From: Lutjanus erythropterus
Taxonomy: Eukaryota > Chordata > Actinopteri > Lutjaniformes > Lutjanidae
Length of the DNA: 64,000 nt
Assembly (NCBI GenBank): GCA_020091685.1
Contig: CM034609.1
Location: 18,830,204-18,894,203 of the forward strand
Reading direction: 5' to 3'
The translations under genes were made by a program, and so were the position numbers. A model generated the notes under the pieces. The model was not told where the DNA came from. It did no database searches and saw nothing but the letters and a program-made list of their open reading frames with translations. Positions within the stretch are counted from its first letter, which is position 1; every line of letters begins with the position of its first letter. Positions 28,801 to 37,235 of this stretch are shown piece after piece.

Positions 28801-31800
28801 GACGCATTCATACAGATCAGCTTACAGCTGGCATACTACAGGGTAACACTTTGACAGGCACGCACACAAAATACACACATTGTATTTGGAGAGATGGAGG
28901 TGGTATATGGCAGAAATGTACATTTAATGTGCAGCATTGCAATCAATCAGATGCCCAGTTAGTCGTGAAACACCAGTCACAGTGAAAATTAAACGACTTG
29001 GTTCTTGTTCTGCACCAGACAACAGTTTGGTCAATTTCATTCATTTGTATTTAACTATAATGTGTGTTGGGCATTTGTATTTATATAAAAGTAAATATAC
29101 ACTCATTCTGATTTTGATGCCTCCAACATGTTCCAAAAAAGTTAGAACCTGAAATTATTTGGAATTAGTGCATCATTCTTAGATGACAGTTACAGTTGCA
29201 TCATGTCAGCTGGACATGGACATTCAGATATGTCCTGAGTCTCTTTTTGACAGATGCTTCTTCAGTCTGCGCAGAACAGTTCGAGCAGGCAGGAAGACAC
29301 AAACAGAAAAAGCAGAGAGAATCCGGTCAGTTTTTAAAATTGACCATGAATACAGACAGAAAAGAAAGTATTCACCTATGAAGCCTACATATCCCTGGTA
29401 GAAGCACGAAAAGCAAGTAGCAGTCAGTCGGACATTTGTGTCCTCTGCATTGTTCTTTCTTTCTATCTGCATTGGTTTTAGAAGCTCATGGTCATACGCT
29501 AACTTGTGTCCACAAGCTGGAGAAATATTTTTATATTTGTGTGCACTACCAGCCCGATTTGACCTTTAACTTGACATTAAACAAGCCAAGCAAACGCAGA
29601 CATGACACTGATAGTTTTAGCATCCTCTTAACAATGATGAATGAATGCATTCAACCTTCTTTCTCTCTTTAAAAGGATGACTCATTAATGTTACCATTAT
29701 AACAACAACTTTGATTTGAAGCTTCGGTAGCAGAATTGAAAATGTTCTTATGACTAGACATCCTTATTTATCATTTTGTGGATTTGATGCAGTCATACCC
29801 ATCTTATGTATGTCGGTGCAAGAGAATGCCTCATCGTGCGTGTGTATTCACTTACTGCAGCAGTAAATTTCTACTCTCCAAATACAGCTCGATGATACAA
29901 CCAAAGATATGTATTTTTTTAAATGTTTGTCTTGGTTATTAAAACCATACCAAGCAGCTGCAACCATGACTCAGTGTCCAAGTTCTTCTGTTGGCTGCTC
30001 AGAGAGCTCGGACTGTGTTAAGGTCAACTGAAAAATCTCTCGCCAGGAAATAGATGTTTTTGCACAAGATGCTGTGTCTAAATTGTTTATTTTAGATATT
30101 TTTAGTAATAAAGAAGGATACTGGGCCACTGTACTGACTATTTTGATGTCAGACTGTGTTGTCAGGACAAATGAATGCTAACTACAGTAGAGTAGTAGAA
30201 AGTTAGATATTTTTTTAAGATGCACAAAAGTAAATTTTAGTCATAATCACCCCCTGGCTCCATGATTCTGCATTATTTTTAGTTGGTTAGATTATATGCC
30301 TGGAAGTATGTATTTAAACCTCCTATCTGTGTTGTTCTTGCCTTTCCTGTTTATTTTATTCTTCATATCAGTCAGCTTTGTATTCCCTTCCTATGGGATC
30401 CCCCCCCCCCTCTCTCTTATCTCTTTTTCTGTTGCCTGAGTTTGTTGGCCCTCACTGCAGCATACCATTATGTGGGACTAAGTGGCTAATGTTTTGGTTT
30501 TATTATTTATTTGGAGTACCATTAGCTAATTAGCTTCCATAACATTCCTACTGCCAAATACAGTATATTTATTTTTGTTGACGTTAGTGCTAATCTGAAC
30601 ATTTTCACCCAATTAATAATGGTTTGTAACTCTAATTGTAGATTCTCTCCCAACTCCAGTAAGTAAATATCAGAATTTCTAATAGCATATAGCAAATAAT
30701 TTTTGTTGTCAGGAAAACTGCCATTGAAAAACACTTGCTGTGTTCTACCAGAGGTAACTTTTCATCTACGGTTCTAGCATTGTTTCTATTACTTTTGTGT
30801 GTGTATTTCACAATGACCGCATGTTTGCACCACTTTCATTTTCCCCTGTCTTCCTCTCAAACCTCTTCCTCCTTCTTTTCTTCCTCCAGGATCGTGGTGG
30901 TTTCTGCCTGACTTACGAGGCATCGATGACCCGTCTGTTCAGGGAGGGCCGGACAGAGACCGTGCGATCCTGCTCCAACGAGAGCTCTGCATTCGTCAAA
31001 GCTCTAGAGAACGGAGAGGTACTGATACACGCCTTGATTAAGCTGTCTTTTAAGAATTTATTGCAAAAACTGACATGAATTTTTAAAATCCTGCTGATCC
31101 CACTGTCCATCAAGTCTAAAATCACCATATTGTCACAGTAAAATGGCTGTTTTGTGCTGTATTTCCCATGAATTTGAAGGTTATACATGTTTTATAGGTG
31201 TTTTTAAAAAAAAATAGATGCCAGTGTAAGTGTGATTTGGTTTGACAGGCAGAGGAGCAATGCAGGCGCCTCTTCCGACTGGCTTCAGAGAGGCACCAGA
31301 ACCTTTATCGGATGGCTATGACTGGCGCTGGAATTGACAGACACCTCTTTTGCCTTTATGTGGTCTCCAAATACCTGGGGGTGGAGTCACCTTTCCTCAA
31401 AGAGGTAAACTTTTAGTTTGTTTCAATGTTACTTTGCTGTTTTAGTCTTTTCTCAGTAATATACACAGAATATGAAAAGTGATAACGGTTTCAAAGCAAC
31501 ACTTAAATATTGACTTAAATTATTCAGATATATGTGTGTGTGTTTACTTTTGTCTTCCCTGTTGTCTGTCCTTTGTTGCTGAGATTCAGTTTCTCCCCTG
31601 GGGGACTGATAAAGTATCTTGTATTGTATCGTACACCATTAAAAATGCCCAAAGTCACAGCACGGATTCCACTCAAAGGAGGTGAATGCCCCACAGCACT
31701 TCAAAATAAAGCACAGCAAACATCTGTCTTGTATTTTTACTGCCACTCTGCATCGAAATTTAGAGAATTATAACTTCGAAAGTAACAGTGGCAGTAAAAC

Positions 31801-34800
31801 TGGTGGTGCTATATGAATGTCCCCAAAATCATTTTGATTCGTTCTCTTGGCCACCATGAATGCATCGAATTTGATGGCAATCCATCCAGTAATTGTTGAT
31901 ATATTTCTGCAACTGACCAATGTTGCCTTAGGAACAGAAGAGCCTCACTTACTTGTTGGCAGTTGTAGTATTTATGTTTCCATTTCTGTAAAGCACCTTG
32001 TAAACTTGTGAAGAGAAGTGCTATATATTTGAAGTTCGTCATTACTACTTTGTACTTTGTCCTTGTTTCTGGCAAAACCAGGAAATCCAGTCATCAGTCA
32101 GCACGGGAGTCACAAAACAAAAGGACGGTGATATAATCAGTCCTTGAGTGAACTGTAATTGAGTGCAAATGCAGTTGTAACCTGAACACCAAATAGATAG
32201 TGACAGCATGTTGATTTAGTCTAATCTAGGGATTCATGTTTCTCCCGAACATAAGGCATTTTCTATCCAGGGAACAGAAGCACATTATCCCAAGAATCCT
32301 AGGAAATGCTCTTGTTTTTCAAGGTATAATTTCAGCTAATGCCAAAATATATGGGTCACATTCCAGGCAATGTTGTATGTAACAAGGAGAAATGTGAGCA
32401 CTTCAGTCTATTATCTGATGGTGTCTATAATTATTGGGGCAGAAGAACGGCTTTTCAACACTCATCATCATAATTAACATAATATAAACTGTGTAACAGT
32501 AGCCTCAGTTGTTCACAGAGTGCAGCACTTTGCATCTTCATCGTTTAATCTTTTGAAGTAGTTCTGCTGGCAGAAATTGTGTTGTGTTAAGCTGATTTAG
32601 ATGCTAGAGCCACAAATCACTGTACTAACTGAAGGTAAAGTCAGAAGGATTTGTCTGAGCTGTTCATACATGCACCAGATAGATAACTGATTGTTGAGTG
32701 TCATTCCCCACACATCAAATACTGATGTTTTTAGGTTGGTAAAGAGTCCTGAGCACAGAAAAATAATGAGAAAATGAGGAGAAACAGGCAAGGATCTGAT
32801 CTGATGCAAGACAGGATCTCAGACACAACCACACACTTCTATTTCCTGGGAAATGGAAAATAGTTTGGATAAGCATTCCTATGAGTCCTGTCTCCTGGGA
32901 GTAATACACTGTCTGGTCTTTCCAAAAACATATCAGCTGCAAACTGTTTTACACGTACGCCTCAGAGAGCCTCTGTTGTAAATCCATCATCAGTAAAGAT
33001 GAAAAAACAAAATCCACAAGCACACTGTTTGTGATTTATTATTTGCTTTCATCGTAATTTCTACCTGCAGGGCAGATGCTTCACCACCCTTCCTTTCTTC
33101 CCACTCACACTCCAGGTTTTGTCAGAGCCATGGCGTCTCTCCACCAGTCAGACCCCAGTGCAGCAGATGGAGCTGTTTGACCTGAAGAACCACCCCGACT
33201 TCATATCGCTGGGCGGAGGGTTCGGACCTGTGAGTGACCCACACTTTCCTCTTGTTTTTATTTGCAAATATGGATGACGAGGACATACCAGGTGCATGTT
33301 TTTGTAGTCAGAAGCTGGTGTATGGATGCAAACGTGCACAGGTATACTTGTGCAATGGATGGTCTGTGAGGTATTAACTCTGTGCTCGTGTCAGGTTGCT
33401 GACGATGGATACGGGGTTTCATACATCATCGTGGGTGAGGATATGATCAACTTCCACGTGTCGTCCAAACACTCCTGCAGTGAGACAGTAAGTGAAGCCT
33501 TTGCCACTTTCATCAGTGTTCATGTTGCGCTGATGTTTAAAAGTTTGAATTACAGAGAATGTTTGAAGGTTTTTGTGTCAAACTGCGATGAAAAAGAGTT
33601 AATATTTTGCACAAAATTTATTGGCATTTTGTACAATATCAGTATCAAACAGGAAAGAAACCTTTGCAGAAAAAGCAGAGGGATCATATTCTGTGTATTT
33701 AAGTTTAGCGGTACATTTGTGCATGATGCATCATCCTGCTTATAGGGACATGCAGGCCAATTGTGACAGTAGAGAAACCAATCATTAAAAATGAAATTAC
33801 TGTTTATGCATTTAGGAATATAAAATATATCATTTTAATTGTTGGGGACAAACTGTACGCCGGAATGCAGGAATGCTCATTTACTACGTTTTATGGAGAA
33901 TGAAAAAAAATAAAAAATACACTTCAATGTGGGACAGTGGTTGTTAAGACCGGGACAGTTCAAAGTAAGATTTGGGACAGTTGCAGAACAATGAGGGGAG
34001 AAAAAATTTACTTGGAGCCCTGCCAATGCATTCGGCTGAATAATTATTCATGCAGACATCTCAATGAATAATTATTCAGTAACAGTTCTGATGCTGCAAT
34101 CAACTTCCTGCAAACTGGTTAATCACAAGGCCGTTAAAGACTGATTCATGGCTTTCCCCGCCGAAGGCTGGGTTGCATCATCATCAGGCCGGGTTGCATC
34201 ATCATCAGGCCATTCTTAGAACAAAGCACATGACAGGACTGACAAACTGTTGATTGCTTCACTGGCCATTTTCAGTTCCCTTTTCACAATGTCACTTTTA
34301 CATAGAATCTTGTGTTCATGAATTGACATGAATAGAACCAGACCCATAAAATAGTGAGGTTGATATAACTGCTTGCATATATAGCTGTCTTAGTGTAGAT
34401 GCCAGCTGATAAGTAACAAAAAAAAAATAAAATTAAAATTAAAATAGTTATGCACTATAAAACCAAATGTTCAGATGAATGAATTATACTAGCAGTGAGA
34501 ACTTTAAATTTCTTCAGAGGTTCTACAAACTTAAAAATGTTGAGTGTCAGTAGATTTTTTTTCTTTTGTGTTTCTTTACAAATCCTTCTACTAATCCTGA
34601 GATGTATTTATTGAAAATAGTTATATTTAATTAACTGTAATCAAAGAGTACATGTAACACAATCTCCAAATAATAGAGTTCAATAACCCCCCCCAAAAAA
34701 TTGTGGGAACTGAATTGCCTCAATTTTTTGACTACTGCTAACTTGTTTGGGTTTATAGTGTGAGCAGATTTATTTCTACACAGTAAAAACTAAAAAGTGG

Positions 34801-35082
34801 AGATTTTTTGAGTTTTGAAATACAGTTTTTGTGGGGTTTCTGACACTCACAGACAAGTTTATCTGGAGAAGAAAAGTTGTCTGAACAAAAGATTTTTTTT
34901 TACTTTATTTCAAAACGAGTTTGAGTTTGATTCAAAATTCTAGTCAAGGCAATTGCCTTTAAATTATGAGTTTCTAAACTTTAATTTTTACAAACATCTA
35001 TTTCAGTATCAGTCTTAAAAATATCCGCAGTACTTAATTTATGTAACTCGCTTCTCCTCCCTCCTGTCATCTCGTCCTCCCT

Positions 35083-35122
<40 letters not shown>

Positions 35123-35320
35123 TCTTCCTGCAATTGTTTGTCTCTTTTCTTTTCCTTCCCTCTTTTTAATACTCAATGTTCTCCGTTTTAGGACTCCCAC
35201 AGGTTCGGAGCTCAGATAAGTAAGGCTCTTCAAGACATCATGACTCTCCTCTCTGCTGACACCAAAACCTCCTCGTCCTCCAAAGGCACATGCCAGCCTC
35301 AGCCCAAAAAGCTCCTCTGA
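1712..35320 (+). CDS. cpt1: Carnitine O-palmitoyltransferase 1 (CPT1 family, CPT1C/CPT1A-like), 16 coding exons, 5' end outside window
   Basis: The enzyme transfers long-chain acyl groups from CoA to carnitine at the mitochondrial outer membrane (or ER for CPT1C), the gate to beta-oxidation. Sixteen exons join in frame: 1712-1889, 2098-2199, 2357-2494, 4499-4576, 4767-4874, 7563-7650, 7848-8043, 13646-13834, 14964-15069, 15792-15908, 28678-28842, 30890-31018, 31249-31404, 33116-33229, 33395-33487, 35192-35320. They give 694 residues plus stop; vertebrate CPT1 is about 770-800, so only the N-terminal regulatory segment and first membrane helix are missing upstream. Visible signatures are the second membrane helix, [20 protein letters not shown] (catalytic His), [10 protein letters not shown] (malonyl-CoA-related Met), LSTSQTP and GGGFGP. 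All splice phases agree and there are no internal stops, so the gene looks functional. Exons 5 and 11 ([17 protein letters not shown]) match my memory of human CPT1C better than CPT1A. Paralogue assignment is uncertain; the family is certain. Confidence 0.96.
2098..2199 (+). CDS. cpt1: cpt1 exon: start of the cytosolic domain
   Basis: Thirty-four codons in phase 0-0 encode [20 protein letters not shown] and then KDTLSR, closely matching the CPT1 segment after the second membrane helix. The donor is GTGAGT. Confidence 0.94.
2357..2494 (+). CDS. cpt1: cpt1 exon: YLQSVRPLL to WATNY
   Basis: Forty-six codons in phase 0-0 begin [17 protein letters not shown] and end [12 protein letters not shown], typical of the vertebrate CPT1 acyltransferase N-lobe. 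Confidence 0.95.
2495..4498. other. cpt1 intron
   Basis: It holds the MITE at 3574-3789. AT-rich tracts ending in ATTGCGACACCCCT near 2930-2952 and ATCGATTAATC near 3340-3360 look like eroded ends of hAT-type elements. No coding exon is seen. Confidence 0.5.
3574..3789. repeat. Short MITE with CCTCCGCC-type inverted ends
   Basis: The left end ACCTCCGCCAAG and the right end TTGGTGGAGGT are imperfect inverted repeats 216 bp apart. Inside are a CAAA-type simple repeat and a segment reading TTCATGAAAATTGGGCCAG that I recognise from dispersed copies in fish genomes. It is non-coding. Confidence 0.65.
4499..4576 (+). CDS. cpt1: cpt1 exon: [12 protein letters not shown]
   Basis: Twenty-six codons carry the near-invariant [16 protein letters not shown] and MVNSNYY motifs. 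LRSR is the form I recall in CPT1C, where CPT1A has LRGR. The donor GTAACT is a weaker variant but keeps phase 0 into the next exon. Confidence 0.95.
4767..4874 (+). CDS. cpt1: cpt1 exon: [17 protein letters not shown]
   Basis: Thirty-six codons in phase 0-0. DFLYVTPTP and [10 protein letters not shown] resemble human CPT1C (DFLYVTPTP) more than CPT1A (DLLYILPTH), which is one reason for suspecting CPT1C orthology. Confidence 0.95.
5507..6455 (+). mobile_element. Complete non-autonomous hAT-type DNA transposon (949 bp)
   Basis: The terminal inverted repeats match (TAGGGATGCCGCGATT at the left; TAGGCATGCCACGATT as reverse complement of the right). The element is flanked by a perfect 8 bp target duplication CAATTAAC at 5499-5506 and 6456-6463, the hallmark of hAT transposition. 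The subterminal regions are rich in ATCGAT/GATTCGAA motifs. The only coding content is a truncated BED-finger ORF (6080-6295); no DDE/dimerisation domain is present, so it needs a transposase in trans. It lies in a cpt1 intron. Confidence 0.9.
6080..6295 (+). pseudogene. Truncated BED-type zinc-finger ORF of a hAT transposase
   Basis: This 71-residue ORF begins at ATG and shows the N-terminal BED pattern: SEVWKHFGF (aromatic W..F), ICKLC (first Cys pair) and NTTVLLKR before a stop. The distal His pair and all catalytic regions are absent. It is best read as the remains of a ZBED/hAT transposase N-terminus carried inside the 949 bp element. Whether it is transcribed cannot be told. Confidence 0.75.
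6646..6960. repeat. Dispersed teleost repeat (GTGTAGGATTTA family)
   Basis: The segment opens AAGGACCAGTGTGTAGGATTTA and contains TAGGAAAACCTATGGTGGC, phrases I recognise from a common fish interspersed repeat. The boundaries are approximate. No TIR or TSD was resolved. Confidence 0.5.
7563..7650 (+). CDS. cpt1: cpt1 exon: [19 protein letters not shown]
   Basis: An 88 nt exon, phase 0 to 1, encodes [23 protein letters not shown], a conserved CPT1 block. The donor GTAACA opens directly into a short CA-rich microsatellite (about 7651-7680). Confidence 0.94.
7651..7680. repeat. CA microsatellite
   Basis: Imperfect (CA)n with one G interruption starts immediately at the donor of a cpt1 exon. 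Confidence 0.85.
7848..8043 (+). CDS. cpt1: cpt1 exon: [15 protein letters not shown] to ALTAGDR
   Basis: A 196 nt exon, phase 1 to 2, reads [11 protein letters not shown]-like sequence, then [17 protein letters not shown] and ALTAGDR, all conserved in CPT1. The final Arg codon is split with the next exon (donor GTCAGT). Confidence 0.95.
9879..10260 (+). pseudogene. L1-type LINE ORF2 C-terminal fragment, frameshifted
   Basis: Two overlapping frames make a decayed reverse-transcriptase-encoding ORF end. The first reads [20 protein letters not shown]. After a frameshift around 10080 the second reads [20 protein letters not shown] and [20 protein letters not shown], the Cys/His pattern (CxxC...HC) found near the C-terminus of fish L1-like ORF2 proteins. 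The upstream RT and endonuclease regions are missing, as expected of a 5'-truncated dead copy. Confidence 0.75.
11278..11530. repeat. Dispersed teleost repeat, GC-rich
   Basis: A stretch containing GCCCAGTGCAAAGTAGCGC, AACTGACGCAGTTGTCATTT, CGCCCATCCGCGCGGCCATG and TTGGCGCATTGCTAT is unlike its AT-rich surroundings. It resembles a repeat I recognise from many fish genomes. Its class was not determined. Confidence 0.5.
12440..12760. repeat. AT-rich MITE-like repeat with ATATCACAATATAT motifs
   Basis: The motif ATATCACAATATAT occurs near 12444 and again near 12670, followed by ATATCACGATACAGTAT near 12713. These resemble ends of fish hAT-type MITEs. Ends are not precisely defined. Confidence 0.35.
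13646..13834 (+). CDS. cpt1: cpt1 exon: [11 protein letters not shown] to LLHGKCYDR
   Basis: A 189 nt exon between a pyrimidine-rich CCCAG acceptor and a GTGAGG donor encodes [26 protein letters not shown] and [14 protein letters not shown] 5.6 kb intron precedes it. Confidence 0.95.
14964..15069 (+). CDS. cpt1: cpt1 exon with catalytic histidine
   Basis: Thirty-five codons contain RWFDKSF and [12 protein letters not shown]. The His codon at 15028-15030 corresponds to the catalytic His473 of mammalian CPT1A. The canonical AEHSWADAP is kept, whereas mammalian CPT1C (from memory) has VEHSWADCP. Confidence 0.96.
15792..15908 (+). CDS. cpt1: cpt1 exon: [18 protein letters not shown]
   Basis: Thirty-nine codons in phase 0-0. 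[10 protein letters not shown] and DGHCKG followed by LVWDIPSE are CPT1 hallmarks. A very long intron (12.8 kb) follows. Confidence 0.95.
16586..16645 (+). repeat. tRNA-derived SINE head fragment
   Basis: GCCTGGGTAGCTCAGTTAGT followed by AGAGCGTGCGCCCCATG has a tRNA D-arm/A-box layout, but no acceptor pairing, anticodon stem or B box follows. It matches the head of a common fish tRNA-derived SINE; only about 60 bp remain. Confidence 0.6.
17265..17650 (-). mobile_element. Degenerate hAT-related element
   Basis: CAGAACCGATACTGG near 17278 looks like a hAT end. A block near 17495-17545 (GCAGCAGAGCATTTTGCCTG then TGATTATGTTTACTTAC) matches the reverse complement of about 5930-5985 inside the intact hAT element. 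This is therefore an older, inverted relative of that element. Confidence 0.5.
19564..20003 (+). repeat. Dispersed repeat, copy A
   Basis: It begins TGTGGCCAGAGGCATTATGT and includes GTGACCTCACAAAACATG, GGTCAAAGGTCAGCTTCACT and, distally, CTGCAACTTGACTGG with CAAGGTGGCAGTTC. The same start and end blocks recur in copy B 2.2 kb downstream in the same orientation. The family is familiar from teleost genomes. Confidence 0.7.
21789..22144 (+). repeat. Dispersed repeat, copy B
   Basis: It starts ACGTGGCCAGAGGCATTGTA and shares with copy A the CTTCAAACTTGG/GGCACAAATGTCCACT region and the distal CGCAACTTGACTGGCTGG block. It has an internal deletion relative to copy A. Confidence 0.7.
22535..22657. 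repeat. (GTGA)n/(GAGT)n microsatellite
   Basis: About 120 bp of GTGA/GTGT tetranucleotide repeats, becoming pure GAGT over the last 60 bp. The run is long and likely length-polymorphic. The antisense (THSL)n reading frame is an artefact of this repeat. Confidence 0.95.
23454..23500. repeat. Perfect 21 bp inverted repeat with 5 nt loop
   Basis: Arms 23454-23474 and 23480-23500 are exact reverse complements separated by ACTGC. It lies in the large cpt1 intron. Confidence 0.9.
23628..23769 (-). repeat. tRNA-derived SINE, minus strand
   Basis: On the minus strand it reads GCCATTTGGTAGAGCATTCG (A-box-like), then CTGTCAGTCTTCTGC and a tail CCCTTCGCTTCATGTCACCC, leading to a pyrimidine-rich region and AT-rich 3' end. 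This is a fish tRNA-derived SINE layout, related to the fragment at 16.6 kb. Confidence 0.6.
25050..25155. repeat. Short inverted repeat in a MITE end
   Basis: AATAAGTTGTATTTT and AAAATACAACTTA face each other about 35 bp apart, followed by GGGAAACGGGGCC, a phrase typical of a fish MITE end. Confidence 0.45.
26222..26622. repeat. Candidate MITE with GTTGCACCA ends
   Basis: GAGTTGCACCAGCTGGTCTG on the left and the inverse complement of TGTTGGTGCAACCGGCCC on the right form weak inverted termini about 400 bp apart. No target duplication was resolved. Confidence 0.3.
28678..28842 (+). CDS. cpt1: cpt1 exon: [21 protein letters not shown]
   Basis: Fifty-five codons in phase 0-0 contain [21 protein letters not shown] and [24 protein letters not shown] and FIQI again recall CPT1C. 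The exon sits alone between introns of 12.8 and 2.0 kb. Confidence 0.95.
28843..30889. other. 2 kb cpt1 intron
   Basis: Near 29395 a short block (CTGGTAGAAGCACGAAAAGC) resembles one inside the hAT element near 5886, perhaps another eroded relative. Otherwise no coding or structured feature is recognised. Confidence 0.4.
30890..31018 (+). CDS. cpt1: cpt1 exon: [20 protein letters not shown]
   Basis: Forty-three codons include [20 protein letters not shown] and VRSC, one of the most conserved carnitine acyltransferase blocks. It is preceded by a strong polypyrimidine tract. Confidence 0.96.
31249..31404 (+). CDS. cpt1: cpt1 exon: [15 protein letters not shown]
   Basis: Fifty-two codons include [20 protein letters not shown]. 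The Met before TG corresponds to the residue linked to malonyl-CoA sensitivity in CPT1A (Met593). Human CPT1C has AMSGQGVDRH from memory, so this copy keeps the enzymatically active form. Confidence 0.96.
31565..32050. repeat. LINE-like 3' tail fragments
   Basis: CTGGGGGACTGATAAAGTAT near 31600 and AAGCACCTTGTAAACTTGTG with AGTGCTATATATTTG near 31990-32025 resemble 3' ends of teleost L2-type LINEs. They are fragments in the intron before the [10 protein letters not shown] exon. Confidence 0.45.
32640..32790. repeat. Dispersed repeat, copy 1 (pairs with 61.2 kb)
   Basis: TTTGTCTGAGCTGTTCATAC, CACATCAAATACTGATG and GGTTGGTAAAGAGTCCTGAG have close counterparts at 61195-61322 in the same orientation, with the same order and spacing. 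Confidence 0.6.
33116..33229 (+). CDS. cpt1: cpt1 exon: STS motif and GGGFGP
   Basis: Thirty-eight codons carry [14 protein letters not shown] (STS motif of the carnitine site) and LGGGFGP. The donor GTGAGT directly follows the Pro codon. Confidence 0.96.
33395..33487 (+). CDS. cpt1: cpt1 exon: [13 protein letters not shown]
   Basis: Thirty-one codons, [20 protein letters not shown] and [11 protein letters not shown], match the C-terminal lobe of CPT1. Confidence 0.96.
34036..34079. repeat. Two copies of a 14 bp palindrome as inverted arms
   Basis: CTGAATAATTATTCA (34036-34050) and its exact reverse complement (34065-34079) flank a 14 nt spacer. Each arm also contains the self-complementary TGAATAATTATTCA. 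Confidence 0.85.
34165..34206. repeat. 21 bp tandem duplication
   Basis: Two adjacent 21 bp units containing GGGTTGCATCATCATC differ by one base. Confidence 0.9.
35072..35120. repeat. (CT)n microsatellite upstream of the last cpt1 exon
   Basis: CTCC repeats merge into about 30 bp of pure (CT)n. It ends about 70 nt before the acceptor at 35190-35191, so it may act as a long polypyrimidine element. Confidence 0.9.
35192..35320 (+). CDS. cpt1: cpt1 last coding exon with stop
   Basis: Forty-two codons plus TGA encode [20 protein letters not shown] and then a Ser-rich tail ending in KKLL. The tail is somewhat longer than that of human CPT1A and unlike the long extension of mammalian CPT1C. A (CT)n tract lies about 70 nt upstream of the acceptor. 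Confidence 0.95.
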   Translation, partial: DSHRFGAQISKALQDIMTLLSADTKTSSSSKGTCQPQPKKLL

Positions 35321-37019
35321 ATATGTCAAGAAGTGTCTCACCGTGGTTGACCAATATTTCCCTCAAGATGTCTAAACAAAGTGTAGAAACTATGAAGAGC
35401 CCTTTGTATAGAACCCGTAAATATTAAAAGCACATCCTATCCCAGCTCCCAGCCTTATACAGTAGGCTTTTAGACCCTGATCAGACAGAAATCTGTTCAG
35501 ACAGAAAAATCAAAGGCAAACTGAAGACACCAGGAGCCCTTTGATGTTAGACAGGTGATCTGCGGCACCATTTTCATCCTTCATGTTTTGCATTCTTCCA
35601 TTTAAGAAAGTTCAAAAGCGTTTGTGTGAATGGGCATTAACATATTTGACAGCTATTCAGAGTTAACGTGTGTGTACGCTTTTGTTTATTTTCGTAATTT
35701 CATGACAGATTTTACAGAAGAGTATTGGGGCCAGCCATAAGGAAAGAATACAGTTGAGGAGGAATGTTTTTTTGTTGTTATTGTTTTTTGTTTTCATTTT
35801 TAGAACAAAATCAAAATGATGAGAAGAAAGTCAGAATGTTGAGATTAAAGTTAAAATAAATACTCAAAATGGTATTTCAACTCTAAATACAATTTTTATT
35901 CTCAAAATACAAAGAAAAATTCTTCCACTTACTATACCTATTTTTTCCCCTTATATGTGGCGCTAGTCTGACTCACTGGATGCACTTTGCAGGAATAAGT
36001 CCTGCTATATTGTGGCATCCTCAGGAAACAGCAAAAATCCTCCCAGCTGCAACCTACACTGAAATCGGCAAATTTGGACACTAATAGTACGATCATAAAC
36101 AGGCTAACAGCTGTTACCAGTGATACATCCATGTTAATTCCAGACTTCGCCTGCCAACACGCTAATGTTCCACTGAGACAATTTCCCCCTCTGCAATATT
36201 GCGCAGCAACACCATCACTGCATCCTGGAATTAGTGCCGTCCAAGACATTTGTGACTTGTTTTCTGTGAGGATTCTGTGGGCGATTTTCAAGAAAGAGGG
36301 AGCCAAGGTCATCACTTAAGAAAGAAGTGTTTAGTCACTAAGTAACAAACAGAAAGTGACAAATATCCACAGCCTTAAGAGACACGGAAAGCATTATTAG
36401 GCCCTAAATCTCAATAAAAGTGAAAGGAAAATGTTTTTTAGTTCGTCCCTAGTCTGAAATGATGCTTTGCAGTTCAGCCAAGTGACACGGTTGATAACAC
36501 GTCAAGGTCGTCGAGTGCATGTTGTAGGTCATTGCTTAAAATCAGGATGTCTTGAGGATAAAAGGAGGTGTCACGAGTCAGATAAGACTGGAGCAGATAG
36601 ATCTCAATGAAGGAAAACAGCTTTCAGATTTGGAGACATTTTTTTTGTTGTTGTTGTAATTTAATTTAATGCATAAAATGGGACGCGAAGTTTATAAAAT
36701 AGACAATGAAAGTTCCAGTCTAATCTTTAGGAATGGCTACTATAAAAGTGTTTCAGTTGATTTTCATGGCTGCTTTTAGCCATCACCTGATCTCTGGACA
36801 AGCCAGGTACCACAGCCTGAATCAACATTTAACTATCTGATGTCTTAAATAAATCATCTGTAACAGGAAGTATGTGCTGTCTTCAGACATCACCTGTAAT
36901 CACAGTAAAATGCACCCTACAGGGTACTGTGCAGTTTATACAACACCTATAAAAATAAATGTGTTGCATATTTTCCTCAAATTATCACACCCTCTAAGTG
37001 GTTGGTAGTTTTCGCAGTG

Positions 37020-37235
37020 ACAATTAAAGGTGCTCTGTGGAGTTTTTTGGTAAACTAACAAAACTTCTGTTTACATTCAGTGTCTCACCAAAATGCCTTG
37101 AGACTGTCTTTGAGGGTCTAACGTTGTTGTTGATGTGAAAGCAGAGAACAACCACGCCATAATCTCAAGAAAACAAGCTTTGTTGTCTCAATACAACAAC
37201 ATGATGAACCCATTATAAGAAAATTATGTAAGTTT
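37020..37235. repeat. Dispersed teleost repeat (GGTGCTCTGTGGAG family)
   Basis: AAAGGTGCTCTGTGGAGTTT followed by CTTCTGTTTACATTCAGTGT and AAGCAGAGAACAACCACGCC are phrases I recognise from a common fish repeat. The ends are approximate. Confidence 0.5.

Larger units (their letters stand above)
33488..35191. other. 1.7 kb cpt1 intron
   Basis: It contains the paired 14 bp palindromes at 34.04 kb, a 21 bp tandem duplication at 34165-34206 and the (CT)n tract before the last exon. No extra exon is seen. Confidence 0.6.

Noticed and set aside
35039-35341. A 100-residue minus-strand ORF
   Set aside because: It is antisense to the last cpt1 exon and the CT repeat (poly-RE artefact).
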